This document shows, one piece after another, positions 1-8,932 of a stretch of 64,000 nt of DNA. Where the stretch lies: contig JABEUY010000009.1 of assembly GCA_013044175.1 (NCBI GenBank), forward strand, positions 1 through 64,000, in the 5' to 3' direction. Positions within the stretch are counted from its first letter, which is position 1, and every line of letters begins with the position of its first letter. The stretch comes from Bacilli bacterium. Its GTDB lineage: Bacteria > Bacillota > Bacilli > Alicyclobacillales > SLC66. The position numbers and the translations under genes were made by a program. Under the pieces are notes generated by a model that saw only the letters and a program-made list of their open reading frames with translations, made no database searches and was not told the DNA's origin.

Positions 1-713
1 GACTTGGCGAAGCCATGGCCTATCGCTTTGCCCACAACGATTACCACGTCATCGTCAATTACCGTACGACAAAAGAAGAGGCAGAGCGCGTCGTCGAGAC
101 CATTCGCCAAAACGGTGGGAAAGCGACAGCGCTACGAGCGGATGTGAGCGTCGAAGCGGACGTCGATCGCCTGATCACACAGACGCTTGCCTTGGAAGAT
201 CGCATCGACGTGTTATTGAACAATGCAGGGCTTAATCGCGATGGTCCATTCCTTACGATGAGCGTCGAAGATTTCACTCGCGTCGTCGATGTGAATTTGG
301 TAGGAACGTTTTTATGCACGCAAAAAGTGGCGCAAACGATGATCGAACGCCAGATCGCAGGCAATATCATCACCATATCGGCGAGCACAGCTCTACGCGG
401 ACGGCGCAACGGCGCAAACTATTGCGCGGCAAAAGCGGGCATCCTTGCTTTCACCAAATGCGCGGCCATTGAACTGGCACCGCATGTGCGCGTCAATTGT
501 GTGTTGCCAGGCTATATGGAGACGGACGAAGTGATGGAACGCTTTGCTCTGCACGATCCTGCCGTGCGCGAGACGTTAGAAGCGTCGATCCCGATGCAAC
601 GCATCGGACAACCGGACGAACTTGCTGCGATGGTCGAATTCCTATGTTCCGACAAAGCGAGTTATATCACTGGACAATCCTTTTTCGTCAATGGTGGCAA
701 TTATATGGGATAA
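1..713 (+). CDS. SDR-family oxidoreductase, 3-oxoacyl-ACP reductase (FabG)-like, 5' end cut by the window
   Basis: Short-chain dehydrogenase/reductase, probably an NAD(P)H-dependent ketoreductase acting in the cytosol. The reading frame is open to the window edge and reads LGEAMAYRF before the first ATG at 15. That is the tail of the glycine-rich TGxxxGLG cofactor loop, so the gene starts upstream and the ATG at 15 is internal. Counting from that ATG, NNAG lies at residues 69-72 and the catalytic pair is Y136/K140 (YCAAK), with the serine just before it in ISAS. The C-terminus has the usual ITGQ...VNGG ending. The substrate cannot be told from the sequence. The gene is followed closely by a terminator hairpin. 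Confidence 0.9.
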   Translation, partial: LGEAMAYRFAHNDYHVIVNYRTTKEEAERVVETIRQNGGKATALRADVSVEADVDRLITQTLALEDRIDVLLNNAGLNRDGPFLTMSVEDFTRVVDVNLVGTFLCTQKVAQTMIERQIAGNIITISASTALRGRRNGANYCAAKAGILAFTKCAAIELAPHVRVNCVLPGYMETDEVMERFALHDPAVRETLEASIPMQRIGQPDELAAMVEFLCSDKASYITGQSFFVNGGNYMG

Positions 714-751
714 AGCAAAAGCTGCCGGAGATAATCCCGACAGCCTGCAAG

Positions 752-774
752 AGGACGCGCTATGCGTCCTTTTT
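752..774 (+). terminator. Rho-independent terminator of the SDR gene
   Basis: A perfect 7-bp stem (AGGACGC / GCGTCCT) with a 5-nt loop is followed directly by TTTT on the plus strand, 38 bases after the SDR stop. The minus strand has no T-run at the corresponding side, so it serves the plus-strand gene. Confidence 0.75.
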
Positions 775-781
775 CGTATGC

Positions 782-1417
782 TTATTGATAGGTGGACGGT
801 TGATGCGACGGATAGTTCATCGCGCTTTGTTGCGCAAAGGACTGCATCATCGCTTGTTCCGTCGCTTGTTCAAAGGTCGGCACTTGATAATACCCCTGCT
901 GATTGAGGAAACTCCAGATATCATAAGCCATCTTATCGCATAGATGCGCACCTTGCATCAGGTACGTACGAAGTTGAGGATTGGTGCATTCTAACGCGAG
1001 CGTCGTCCATGCGACAGCGCCAAATTTGTGGATATTCAGCGCAACAGTAGCGACGGCACGTTCAGAAGGTGCAATTTGCGAAGAACGCTGCGCAGGATTG
1101 GCGTTCGGTGTATTTTGAAAACCGAATTTCGGTTGCACTTGTGACGAATACGACGAAGCATACGCGCCTTGATTCTGCCAAGCGTTATTACCTTGCGAAG
1201 CAGGATTGGTGCGTTGTTGATTTTGTACGATCTGCGATCCTTGCGCGTAATGTTGCGAAATCGCCTGCACTTGCTGTTCAAGAATCCGCGATAAGCGTTG
1301 ATTTTGCACTTCGTTGGCGAGAAACGACAGCACTTCGATATTCGCTTGCTTCGTGGACAGCGCTTCTTGGATGGCGATCAGTTCATGAGCGCCAAATCTT
1401 GCTGTGGATGTAGGCAA
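782..1417 (-). CDS. CotF-family spore coat protein
   Basis: 211-aa protein with two helical CotF-like segments: residues about 9-57 (GAHELIAIQEALSTKQANIE...) and 117-180 (PSERAVATVALNIHKFGA...), joined by a Q/N/S-rich linker (60-115). CotF-family proteins are deposited in the spore coat and often occur in multiple copies per genome. The start is TTG at 1417, chosen because GAAGGGGGT lies 8 bases upstream and the CotF domain begins at once; there is no better ATG. The exact coat layer and partners cannot be inferred. This gene is the best evidence that the organism forms endospores. Confidence 0.85.
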   Translation of the reverse strand: MPTSTARFGAHELIAIQEALSTKQANIEVLSFLANEVQNQRLSRILEQQVQAISQHYAQGSQIVQNQQRTNPASQGNNAWQNQGAYASSYSSQVQPKFGFQNTPNANPAQRSSQIAPSERAVATVALNIHKFGAVAWTTLALECTNPQLRTYLMQGAHLCDKMAYDIWSFLNQQGYYQVPTFEQATEQAMMQSFAQQSAMNYPSHQPSTYQ

Positions 1418-1484
1418 AGGTAGATACCCCCTTCAAGAGATTATCTACAGTTTGCGCCGCACCACGCTGCCTTATGCAAAAAAA

Positions 1485-2264
1485 TCACGTGCCCATCACG
1501 ATCGTTTTGCCATCATAGGCAAATTGCGCATGCGAAGGGATATACTCCCCATCACGAAAGCGATCGACCGCATGCGAAAGATGCGTGAACGTGACTTTTG
1601 GGATCGAAAGTTCTTTGGCTAACTCGACAGCCTCTTGCACATCATAGACAGAGCGTTTGGCGGTTGGCGTATGCGTCTCATGATAGTACGACGTACCCAT
1701 GATCAGATGATCACACCCATACAGCGGCTGCTTTTGCCCCATAGTAAGTTGAAAAGAATCGGGCAAATACGCCCACTTGAACGTATCATGGGTAAAAACG
1801 ATCGCATTCGCCATGCCATTATACCCATGCGACACCGGGTGAAACGTGATCGACACATCCTTCATCATCATTTCCCGCGTACCCACCATCGCCGTGCCGC
1901 GTTGTGGCTGAATGTAAGGAAAGCGTCTTTCGAGTGTCTCAATAACTTCAGGTGGTGCATACAATGTACTCGATAGCTGCTGCCAATAGCACAGATCACT
2001 ATAATCACCAAGCCCTGCAATATGATCATTGTGCGCATGCGTGATCAAGACGTGCGTCGGCAGTCGCTTAGCATCACCATACTGTAAAAATTGATGACGA
2101 AAATCGGGGGACACATCGATCAAGATCGTCTCCTCATCGATCATCACGAGAAGACTCGATCGCGTGCGAACTTGTTGGCTATCTTCGCAAACTTCACACG
2201 AACAAGCGATTCGCGGCACACCTTGTGCATCACTCGTTCCCAAGAAAGTGACGGATGTCGTCAT
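1485..2264 (-). CDS. MBL-fold metallo-hydrolase, PhnP-like phosphodiesterase
   Basis: 259-aa metallo-beta-lactamase-fold enzyme. The metal-binding motif THAHNDH covers residues 75-81 (H76, H78, D80, H81). Further His ligands are likely in HPVSHGY and in FTHLSHAVD near the C-terminus. The N-terminal LGTSDAQGVPRIACSCEVC places three cysteines (21, 23, 26) where PhnP-type phosphoribosyl cyclic phosphodiesterases carry a structural zinc site. The product is probably a phosphodiesterase, but there is no phn operon here, so the substrate is unknown. The frame is open further upstream; ATG 2264 was chosen because GGGGGGAAGG precedes it by 6 bases and the fold begins there. Confidence 0.85.
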   Translation of the reverse strand: MTTSVTFLGTSDAQGVPRIACSCEVCEDSQQVRTRSSLLVMIDEETILIDVSPDFRHQFLQYGDAKRLPTHVLITHAHNDHIAGLGDYSDLCYWQQLSSTLYAPPEVIETLERRFPYIQPQRGTAMVGTREMMMKDVSITFHPVSHGYNGMANAIVFTHDTFKWAYLPDSFQLTMGQKQPLYGCDHLIMGTSYYHETHTPTAKRSVYDVQEAVELAKELSIPKVTFTHLSHAVDRFRDGEYIPSHAQFAYDGKTIVMGT

Positions 2265-2334
2265 GACTACCCTTCCCCCCACATCGTTGTTCTCTAGCAT
2301 CATACCGTATCCAAAAAGGTGGCGCATCAAAAGC

Positions 2335-2643
2335 ATGCCAAGCGTTCAAACGAAAAATAAACGCAGCGCACCAAAGCCCACAGTCTCACCACGTTTTCTC
2401 ACGTCATCAGCACGTTTGACACCGACATCCTCACCGACGATTACATTACGTGAACTTCTTGAAGCCAAAATCCAAGCGGGCGACCCGATTACAGTACAAA
2501 CGAACGTAGGCACAGCCACCAGCGGTATTTTCCTTGCGACGCAAGGTTCCTTTCTGATCTGGCGACCTGAACACGCCTCCGGTGTCTGCTACCAAGAGAT
2601 CACCGGCATCGCCATCGTTTTGCACGACCATTCACAACCATAA
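2335..2643 (+). CDS. Small protein with a beta-rich C-terminal domain, paralogue of the facing gene at 2698-2880
   Basis: 102-aa protein not recognised by name. Residues 1-35 are basic and S/T/P-rich and probably disordered. Residues 38-100 form a compact, probably all-beta domain with the pattern L..G.PITV....G....GIFLA....LIWRP...V.....GIAIV. The same spacing of residues occurs in the convergent gene just downstream, so the two look like duplicates. AAAGGTGG lies 12 bases before ATG 2335, a rather long spacing, so the start is not certain. The upstream region is shared divergently with the metallo-hydrolase gene (70 bases between starts). No membrane segment or enzyme motif is visible. Confidence 0.6.
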   Translation: MPSVQTKNKRSAPKPTVSPRFLTSSARLTPTSSPTITLRELLEAKIQAGDPITVQTNVGTATSGIFLATQGSFLIWRPEHASGVCYQEITGIAIVLHDHSQP

Positions 2644-2683
2644 AAAAAGGCAACAAAGGTTGTCGACCCCCTCGTGCCTTTTA
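2644..2683. terminator. Probable bidirectional terminator between convergent genes
   Basis: An 8-bp stem, AAAAGGCA (2645-2652) with TGCCTTTT (2675-2682), encloses a 22-nt loop. The A-rich left arm and T-rich right arm would give U-runs in both directions, as expected between the two convergent small genes. The long loop weakens the call. Confidence 0.4.
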
Positions 2684-2697
2684 CCCTTCAATACGAT

Positions 2698-2880
2698 TTA
2701 GAACGTGACGCTGATTCCGTCACCTAAATGCAAGACTTGGCGCGTGCCACCCGTCGGTACCCAGACAAGGTACTGATCGGCCGATGAGATATACACACCC
2801 GTCGAGATCACCGTACCGTTTTCATACACCGTGATCGCTTGACCTGGCGTGAGATGTGAGGCGAGAAACGCTCCCATCAT
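2698..2880 (-). CDS. 60-aa beta-rich small protein, paralogue of the gene at 2335-2643
   Basis: This consists almost entirely of one small domain: LTPGQAITV..NGTVISTGVYISS.DQYLVWVP..G..QVLHLGDGISVTF. The placing of G, ITV, G.Y/F, L.W.P and the terminal I-V pattern matches residues 38-100 of the convergent neighbour. The start is ATG 2880, with AAAGGGGGTG six bases upstream; a longer reading to 2970 would add a poor basic extension without a better ribosome site. An Sm-like or OB-like small barrel is possible, but no function is assigned. Confidence 0.65.
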   Translation of the reverse strand: MMGAFLASHLTPGQAITVYENGTVISTGVYISSADQYLVWVPTGGTRQVLHLGDGISVTF

Positions 2881-2991
2881 ACTGTACACCCCCTTTCTTG
2901 CTCTTACTTTATGTAGAGGCAAAAAAGGTTTGTAGCGCAGATGATGGAGGTGATCTGTCACATGGGACAACCGCCACCCTGCCTCGACGCT

Positions 2992-4143
2992 CTAGCCAAG
3001 TTTCGTCAGTCCATCGGCGATCGTTCGAACCCCCGTCACCGTCGCAGATAGCTCTTGAAGCTGTGCCGCTTGTTCTTCCGAACTGGCCATGCTCTCTTGA
3101 ATCGAGCGTTGTACGGCCAACACTTCCCCCGTGATCTGCTCGACTTTATCCTCCACCTCTTGCGACGATTGCTTGACCGTTTGCGATAGACGACGAATCT
3201 CATCGGCGACCACACCAAAGCCACGACCCTGTTCACCGACACGCGATGCTTCGATCGCCGCGTTGAGTCCGAGCAGATTCGTTTGCGAAGCCACCTCACC
3301 GATCAACGCATTGATCGACGTAAGCGCTTTCGCATTTTCCGTCAGATGATTGATCGCCGAAGCGATCGCATCCACATTTTGCGCAAGCGTCGTGCCCGCT
3401 ACGGCAAGATCTTGCGACAGCGTATCGAGAATCGAGATCTGACCATCGAGTTCGTCCACACCTTGGCGAAGCTCCTCATGATGAAGGATCGGCATCGCCA
3501 CCGTAATCACCCCAATGAATTCATCCTCCCAAAAAACGGGTGAACCGATCGATTCATACGGAAAACCAAAAAGATTGGGATCCCCCTCTTCACGGACATG
3601 TTGCCGCGTGCGCCACGTCTTGGCCGTGATCGTATGCGAAAGCTTCGGATCATCCATCCGCTGGCCAATCGTAAACGGCAGTGGAATTCGCGTCGACTTT
3701 CGCGTGAAGCGAATGACACTTTGTGCATCGGTAAAAGCGATAAAACTGTCTTCATTCGCTGTTTGCACCGTATGCTCAAAAATCGCTTTCGCATAGGCAA
3801 TTGAAAATGACATTTCCCCTTTTGCCATACCATCACGTTCACTGATCAAGGCAACCAACCCTTCTTGGTCGAGACTTTCCGCTATCCACAGTTGAAGAAG
3901 ATGAATGACAGACTCATCGAAAACAAGCGAACCGTCCAACAATTGCTGTCGCAAAGAAAGCCCTTGCTCCAGAAATGACAGCGCACGTTGCCTTCGTGAA
4001 GAATCCGCAATCGCATCCCCCAAAGCACGCTTCCACTCTACCATAAACGCATCATAACTAGGAATAATCGTATCCAATCCCTGATTATTGCTATCTAAAT
4101 CCCTCAATTGTGTGATTTTGTCCAAAAGATCAACAGTAGCCAA
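2992..4143 (-). CDS. Soluble methyl-accepting chemotaxis protein
   Basis: 383-aa cytosolic chemoreceptor. It has no membrane segment. The N-terminal ~100 residues are helical, followed by a GAF/PAS-like sensory region around 110-220 (residues such as LPFTIGQRM and [17 protein letters not shown]). The C-terminal coiled coil carries the conserved CheA/CheW-contacting tip at about 278-320 ([29 protein letters not shown]). The coiled coil after the tip is short, so it is one of the small MCP classes. The start is TTG 4143, preceded by GGGGGGA five to six bases away. The ligand is unknown. No che genes are nearby. Confidence 0.88.
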   Translation of the reverse strand: MATVDLLDKITQLRDLDSNNQGLDTIIPSYDAFMVEWKRALGDAIADSSRRQRALSFLEQGLSLRQQLLDGSLVFDESVIHLLQLWIAESLDQEGLVALISERDGMAKGEMSFSIAYAKAIFEHTVQTANEDSFIAFTDAQSVIRFTRKSTRIPLPFTIGQRMDDPKLSHTITAKTWRTRQHVREEGDPNLFGFPYESIGSPVFWEDEFIGVITVAMPILHHEELRQGVDELDGQISILDTLSQDLAVAGTTLAQNVDAIASAINHLTENAKALTSINALIGEVASQTNLLGLNAAIEASRVGEQGRGFGVVADEIRRLSQTVKQSSQEVEDKVEQITGEVLAVQRSIQESMASSEEQAAQLQELSATVTGVRTIADGLTKLG

Positions 4144-4589
4144 CCTAGGTCCCCCCGTCCCGGTTATGCGAATTGATATTCGACTGGCGAAGCAAAAGGA
4201 AAGAAGAGCAAAGTAATCCCTTGCATCGACATAGCACAGAATTCAAGTAAGTACATTTGTTCTGAAAATTCTGCATTTATTGAAGCAACCGCCCAACCCC
4301 AACACCCCTACGCTTGATTCTTCCAGCTTCTATTGTAACTTTGCCGAAACGAATTGAAAAGAGTGAGGTGTAATTGAGAAGGTAATTAGGGAGTGATTGA
4401 GTGTTTTAGGGCAACTTCATTTTAAACCACTTCGATCATCAGCAATTAATTCACGAAAAGGAGATAATAAACCCTAAAATGGTTTTTTGAAACGGAGCTT
4501 CTATGATACTTGGATTGTCAACACTAAACTAGAAAGTTTTTATGGTGTGTTGAATTATACTCAACAGGAGACAAGTAGCTCAGATGATT
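4144..4589. other. AT-rich intergenic stretch, no gene seen
   Basis: About 450 bases upstream of the chemoreceptor gene without a credible reading frame. Base composition drops sharply in GC from about 4350 onward. It probably contains the chemoreceptor promoter and decayed insertion-sequence DNA leading into the IS3 relic. I see no structured RNA or clear promoter. Confidence 0.5.
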
Positions 4590-4984
4590 TAAGTAAATAA
4601 AGTGGACACCCCAAAACAGTGAATTTATAAATTTTAACATTGAGATATAACATCTGTTGTTGCTCCGTTTCCATATCTCTTTTGGATTGAATATATCTTA
4701 TTTCGAATTAGATCTGCGTTAGATAATTAATTGATGAATGAACTCTCTCCTGATTATACCAGACCTCGATGTATTACAATATTCGTCTCATTGCCTATTC
4801 TCTCGTTTCGAACTTTTCCAAGTATACGAGCACTCGCTTGAGAATGCTATGAAATGACGCAATGTACGCATTATCAAAACAATTGCCTTTGCGGCTCATT
4901 CTACCGGCCATCTCGTATTCTCGCAGTTTTTTCTTCTAATCATAAAAGTCGTATTGGCTACCACGATCTGAATGATGTAGTACG
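4590..4984 (-). pseudogene. Relic of an IS3-family transposase (OrfB integrase C-terminal part)
   Basis: Read on the minus strand from about 4984, the frame gives VLHHSDRGSQYDFYD, a stop, then [40 protein letters not shown], a stop, and YIEVWYNQERVHSSINYL. These are the second catalytic Asp region and the C-terminal end of the IS3/IS150 integrase, broken by at least three in-frame stops. The element end, with GTGGACACCCC reading inward, lies at about 4602-4612. Everything upstream of HHSDRG is missing. The break falls at 4982-4988, exactly where the CRISPR remnant begins, so the relic is truncated by, or joined to, that array. Confidence 0.8.
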
Positions 4985-5125
4985 GCTCCCCTGCGGGGAA
5001 CAGAAGCAACGTCAAAACGTTTACCGTTCGTCATAGGGATCATCCCCGCGCATGGGGGGTACGGTTGATCACGCCCCTCACGTTGTGTAGTGTGCGGGGA
5101 TCACCCCCGCGCATGCGGGGAACAG
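4976..5125. CRISPR. Degenerate CRISPR remnant, 28-nt repeats of type I-E appearance, no cas genes
   Basis: There are two full 28-nt repeats at 5037-5064 and 5098-5125, beginning GGATCA(C/T)CCCCGCGCAT; the second ends GCGGGGAACAG. A third, broken repeat occupies 4976-5003, of which only TGCGGGGAACAG matches. All three are in a strict 61-base register, leaving 33-nt spacers at 5004-5036 and 5065-5097. A 28-nt repeat with a CCCCGCGCATGCGGGG dyad and 32-33-nt spacers is the hallmark of type I-E arrays. The left repeat is cut by the IS3 relic, and an IS1634-like element begins 21 bases after the last repeat. No cas gene is in the window. Confidence 0.75.
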
Positions 5126-5146
5126 GAACATTTTGCATACGACGCC

Positions 5147-5175
5147 TTTAGCTCACCTTTGACAGTTTGAGTGCC
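5147..5175 (+). repeat. Left terminal inverted repeat of the IS1634-like element
   Basis: 29 bases that match the inverted right end at 7323-7353, with 15 of the first 18 outer bases or more identical and a short gap inside. Confidence 0.65.
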
Positions 5176-5344
5176 TTTTTTGAGTTATCCACAGGCAGAC
5201 AACCGCGACAATTCGCGGTTTTTCCCGTGTTTAGGCCGTTTCATTTTCGAAAATGTGGGTACAACTTATCAACATGTGTATAAGTTTTTTTATTGCCAAT
5301 ATTATATTCATATCGTATCATGGTGGGTGAGAACATGAACGGAT

Positions 5345-7228
5345 GTGATCCCCTTGTACGCTCAAGTTGTCACCACCAAAAAGCCCAATGGTCAGACCTA
5401 CAGATACCTGCGTATCGTCGAATCCTATCGCGACGGCAAGACCGTCAAGAAACGCCAGGTAGCAAGCCTCGGCAACATTGACGAGTACTCCGAAAAAGAG
5501 ATCCAGCAGATCATTCGCACACTCGAATCGCTCCTACCAAACCGCACTCTAGGTAGCGCCGAGGACCTGCAGCCCCTACATACCCTCCAATTTGGCGTTC
5601 CGCATGTGGTGCAAGTTTTGTGGGATCAGTTGGGCATGTCGTCTATCATCGAAACGGCCCTGCACGGCCGCCAAGTCACCTTCGATGTCGCCCGTTACCT
5701 GCAGGCCATGGTCATCAATCGTCTGGTCGATCCGTCAAGCAAACTCCGTTTGTTCCAGACCCTTGCGGACCTCTACCTCCCAGAAGGCGATCAGGAGCCA
5801 TGGCAACTTCAACACTTCTATCGGACCCTCGATCTGCTCATGGACATCAAGCCGCAGGTCGAAAAAGCAATTTACGCGCGCTTAACCGACTTGCTTAACT
5901 TCCGCTTGACGTTAGTCCTCTGCGATCTCACCAGCACCCAAGTGACAGGACACCATTGCCCCATCGCGAAACACGGATACTCGCGCACCCATCGGCCCGA
6001 TCTGGAGCAGGTGGAACTGGGCCTGCTTGTGACGCCAGAAGGATTGCCAATCACTCACGAAGTGTTTCCGGGCAATACCTCAGACAAGCAGACGGTGCCT
6101 GAGATTCTGGAGCAGTTGAAACGGGACTTTGCGGTCAATGAGTGTGTCTTTGTCGGTGATCGCGGGATGGTCACGAAGGAGAATCTGACCCTGCTTTGCG
6201 AAGCGGGGTATCCATACATTGTCGGGTATCATAAGCGTGGACGGATCGTGAGTGATCGATTGCTGGAACGATACCAGGACCTGTCCGCGTTCACTCCCCT
6301 GTACGATCAACTTGCTTATTTGGAGATCCCGGCGAGCGCGGTGGAGGATGAGGAGCAAGCGGTACAAAACGAGGAACGACCGCTGGTAGAGGACGCTGGG
6401 CTAATGGAGAAGGTTCGGTACGTTCTTTGCTACAATGCCAAAAAGGCGGAACACGATGCCGCGTATCGGAAGGCAGCGCTTGAAGAGGCGGAGAACGAAC
6501 TAAGTGACCTGGCGCAACGGTTGCAGACTCCGCGACGCGGTCGGAAGATCACGCCACAGGGTGTGATCGTCAAGGCGGCAGAGATCCTGACGCACCGGGG
6601 TATGGACGGGTTTTTCGAGGTGGATTTCGATGGTACGACCCTCACCTATCTGCGCAAAGAGGAGCGGATATTGCAGGAATCTTGGCGGGACGGCAAATTC
6701 ATCGTCAAGACAAACACAGAACTGCCAGCGGCCGAGGTAGTCATGTCCTACAAGACGCTGATGCGGATCGAGCAGGCATTTCGGCAGATCAAGAACTTTC
6801 TGGACGTCGGGCCGATGTACCACTGGAATGAGCGGCGGGTGCGGGGACATATCTTCGTGTGCGTGTTGGCGTATTTGTTTGAGCAGGAGCTACAGGTGCT
6901 GTACCGCCGCGCCTTGGACGCGGAGGTTGCGCGTGAAAAACAGGTAGCAGGAGAGGATCTGAAGAGTAGGCTCGAAGCCTTAGACGAGGAACGCTACACA
7001 GGGGAACTCATGGTCAAGGAACTGCAGCGATGGCAAGCGATGAAAGCCGAGTTCCTCGGGAAGACGTTCGTGAGCGTACCCCCTCCTCCGCCCATCGTGG
7101 AGGCGCTGCTGCGGCGCGTGGGAATGAAGAAGCCACCAAAAATGATTCTGATCCATGATAATCACCAGTCACGGGACGCGGGGAAGGAAAACTCCCCAAC
7201 GGATGGGCAAATGACCTTTGAGCTCTAG
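5345..7228 (+). CDS. IS1634-family transposase (DDE, IS4 clan)
   Basis: 627-aa DDE transposase that would cut and join its own element ends. The N-terminal region (YAQVVTTKKPNGQTYRYLRI, then VESYRDGKTVKKRQVASLG) is typical of IS1634-group enzymes. Catalytic positions are likely the Asp in LCDLTSTQ, the Asp in FVGDRGMVT and E476. Y469, E476 and K483 in YKTLMRIEQAFRQIK have the spacing of the YREK signature. The start is GTG 5345, preceded by a weak GGTGGGTGAG. Full length and without internal stops, so possibly still active. Confidence 0.88.
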   Translation: MIPLYAQVVTTKKPNGQTYRYLRIVESYRDGKTVKKRQVASLGNIDEYSEKEIQQIIRTLESLLPNRTLGSAEDLQPLHTLQFGVPHVVQVLWDQLGMSSIIETALHGRQVTFDVARYLQAMVINRLVDPSSKLRLFQTLADLYLPEGDQEPWQLQHFYRTLDLLMDIKPQVEKAIYARLTDLLNFRLTLVLCDLTSTQVTGHHCPIAKHGYSRTHRPDLEQVELGLLVTPEGLPITHEVFPGNTSDKQTVPEILEQLKRDFAVNECVFVGDRGMVTKENLTLLCEAGYPYIVGYHKRGRIVSDRLLERYQDLSAFTPLYDQLAYLEIPASAVEDEEQAVQNEERPLVEDAGLMEKVRYVLCYNAKKAEHDAAYRKAALEEAENELSDLAQRLQTPRRGRKITPQGVIVKAAEILTHRGMDGFFEVDFDGTTLTYLRKEERILQESWRDGKFIVKTNTELPAAEVVMSYKTLMRIEQAFRQIKNFLDVGPMYHWNERRVRGHIFVCVLAYLFEQELQVLYRRALDAEVAREKQVAGEDLKSRLEALDEERYTGELMVKELQRWQAMKAEFLGKTFVSVPPPPPIVEALLRRVGMKKPPKMILIHDNHQSRDAGKENSPTDGQMTFEL

Positions 7229-7322
7229 GAACAGAAAGAAGAGCAATAGATGTGCCCTGGGAGCCGAGCGATCCCGGGGCTAAGTGCTTTGTGGTGCCAA
7301 CTTGGCCCTACAAACCCGCGCT

Positions 7323-7353
7323 GGCACTGAGGCGGTGTCAAAGATGAGCTAAA
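7323..7353 (-). repeat. Right terminal inverted repeat of the IS1634-like element
   Basis: Inverted counterpart of 5147-5175, ending GAGCTAAA at 7346-7353. Sequence composition becomes AT-rich immediately after it. Confidence 0.65.
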
Positions 7354-7627
7354 TACAAAACCAAAGCAGATATAGAAATTTAGCACTATCGTAATTTATG
7401 TTTAAATAAAATCGAAATAAAATATGTATATATCATTCGATTTTAAAAATTTAGCCTTAAAATAGATATACATCCCACTTGGTACTAAGTCAATAGAATA
7501 TACACCCCAATCAGTGAATTTGTAAGTCTCAATATTCTGACACAGAAGTAACCAGCTTACTTCAGCCCGTTGTGTGTAAATATCAACACAAACATGTACA
7601 CTTTCGCTTGTTTAAGTATGTGCAAAA
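7354..7627. other. AT-rich spacer with an IS-end-like segment
   Basis: No gene. The segment 7499-7530 (TACACCCCAATCAGTGAATT...) resembles the IS3 relic end at 4604-4640 (GACACCCCAAAACAGTGAAT...) in the same orientation. It is therefore probably the end of a second, related element of which nothing else remains. Downstream lies the 3' end of the istB relic. Confidence 0.5.
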
Positions 7628-8332
<705 letters not shown>

Positions 8333-8492
8333 ATTAATAAAATTTATTAATAATTCAAAATATTGTGACCTATAATTGTTCAATGCTAATGATAATTCTT
8401 CATTAGCATCATAATATTTATACATTTTTTATTATGAAAATAAACAACTAAACTTTCCAGATAAATAATTTTGTTTACGAATTATTGCTTCG

Positions 8493-8587
8493 AATTGTAT
8501 CCCTTATAGGCAGGCTAATAACTCTATCGCGATATCTGACCGATTGATCCGATCATCATTGCAATCCCTCATAGGCAGACTAATAAC
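8493..8587 (-). CRISPR. Two degenerate 30-nt CRISPR-like repeats (type I-B/III appearance)
   Basis: Copies lie at 8493-8522 and 8558-8587. They match at 24 of 30 positions, with a period of 65 and hence a 35-nt spacer. Read on the minus strand each is GTTATTAG(T/C)CTGCCTAT, then (G/A)AGGGAT and a divergent tail (TGCAAT or ACAATT). This is close to the GTTxTTAxxCTxCCTATxAGG..ATTGAAAC class found with type I-B and III systems in thermophilic Firmicutes. No third repeat lies one period away on either side. Two copies only, so a chance direct repeat is not excluded. Confidence 0.5.
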
Positions 8588-8700
8588 CCCATTGTAGCCC
8601 GTCAAACAAGGAAAGTAAAGAATGCTTACAGCATCCATGAATTAGGAGATAATAAAACAATGTGCTGCGAACCCTTATCCCATGCGGATTCTTAAGGCGT

Positions 8701-8758
8701 TAACGATGTCGTCGACCTCCCGGGATTTTTGCATGATTGGAGGTCGACGACATCGTTA
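8701..8758. repeat. 20-bp perfect inverted repeat with 18-nt loop
   Basis: Arms at 8701-8720 (TAACGATGTCGTCGACCTCC) and 8739-8758 are exact reverse complements. There is no T-run on either strand, so it is not a standard terminator. It could be a relic element end pair, a recombination site or an RNA hairpin. Confidence 0.6.
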
Positions 8759-8847
8759 TGCACGTTAAACGTTATAGCGTAAACAAATCGCTTGATTGCT
8801 CTACCTCATGCCAACTGATCTTTACGTCATCCCTACTCCGATTACTC

Positions 8848-8877
8848 TTTTTCTCTTTCACCTTACTATCGTATAAT
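8848..8877 (+). promoter_or_regulatory. Possible sigma-A promoter of the EAL gene
   Basis: A perfect TATAAT lies at 8872-8877, 55 bases before the start codon. The -35 region (T-rich, around 8848-8854) is poor, so the call rests on the -10 box and position. Confidence 0.4.
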
Positions 8878-8932
8878 CAAAGCATTAGCTTGTACGGTAA
8901 GTGATCTATCGGTAAGCAAGGAGGAATACCGC

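Larger units (their letters stand above)
5147..7353 (+). mobile_element. IS1634-like insertion sequence, apparently complete
   Basis: A 2.2-kb element bounded by imperfect inverted repeats: left TTTAGCTCACCTTTGACA..., right (inverted) TTTAGCTCATCTTTGACA.... It carries one long transposase gene. Base composition is clearly more GC-rich than the AT-rich flanks. It begins 21 bases after a CRISPR repeat, that is, inside what would be the next spacer. I could not identify a target duplication; the family is known for long and variable ones. The intact reading frame suggests recent arrival. Confidence 0.8.
8333..8932. other. Gene-free stretch with CRISPR-like repeats, a palindrome and the EAL gene promoter
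   Basis: About 600 bases without a convincing gene. It holds, in order, very AT-rich DNA, two 30-nt CRISPR-like repeats, an 11-codon frame after AGGAGATAATAAAACAATG at about 8646 (MCCEPLSHADS) that I do not trust, a 20-bp inverted repeat, and a probable -10 box for the EAL gene. Confidence 0.5.

Noticed and set aside
497-943. 148-aa plus-strand frame overlapping the SDR end and the cotF end
   Set aside because: Out-of-frame shadow of the SDR gene that runs through a terminator and antisense to cotF; no ribosome site or domain.
4854-5036. 60-aa plus-strand frame through the CRISPR remnant
   Set aside because: It is antisense to the IS3 integrase relic and runs into repeat DNA.
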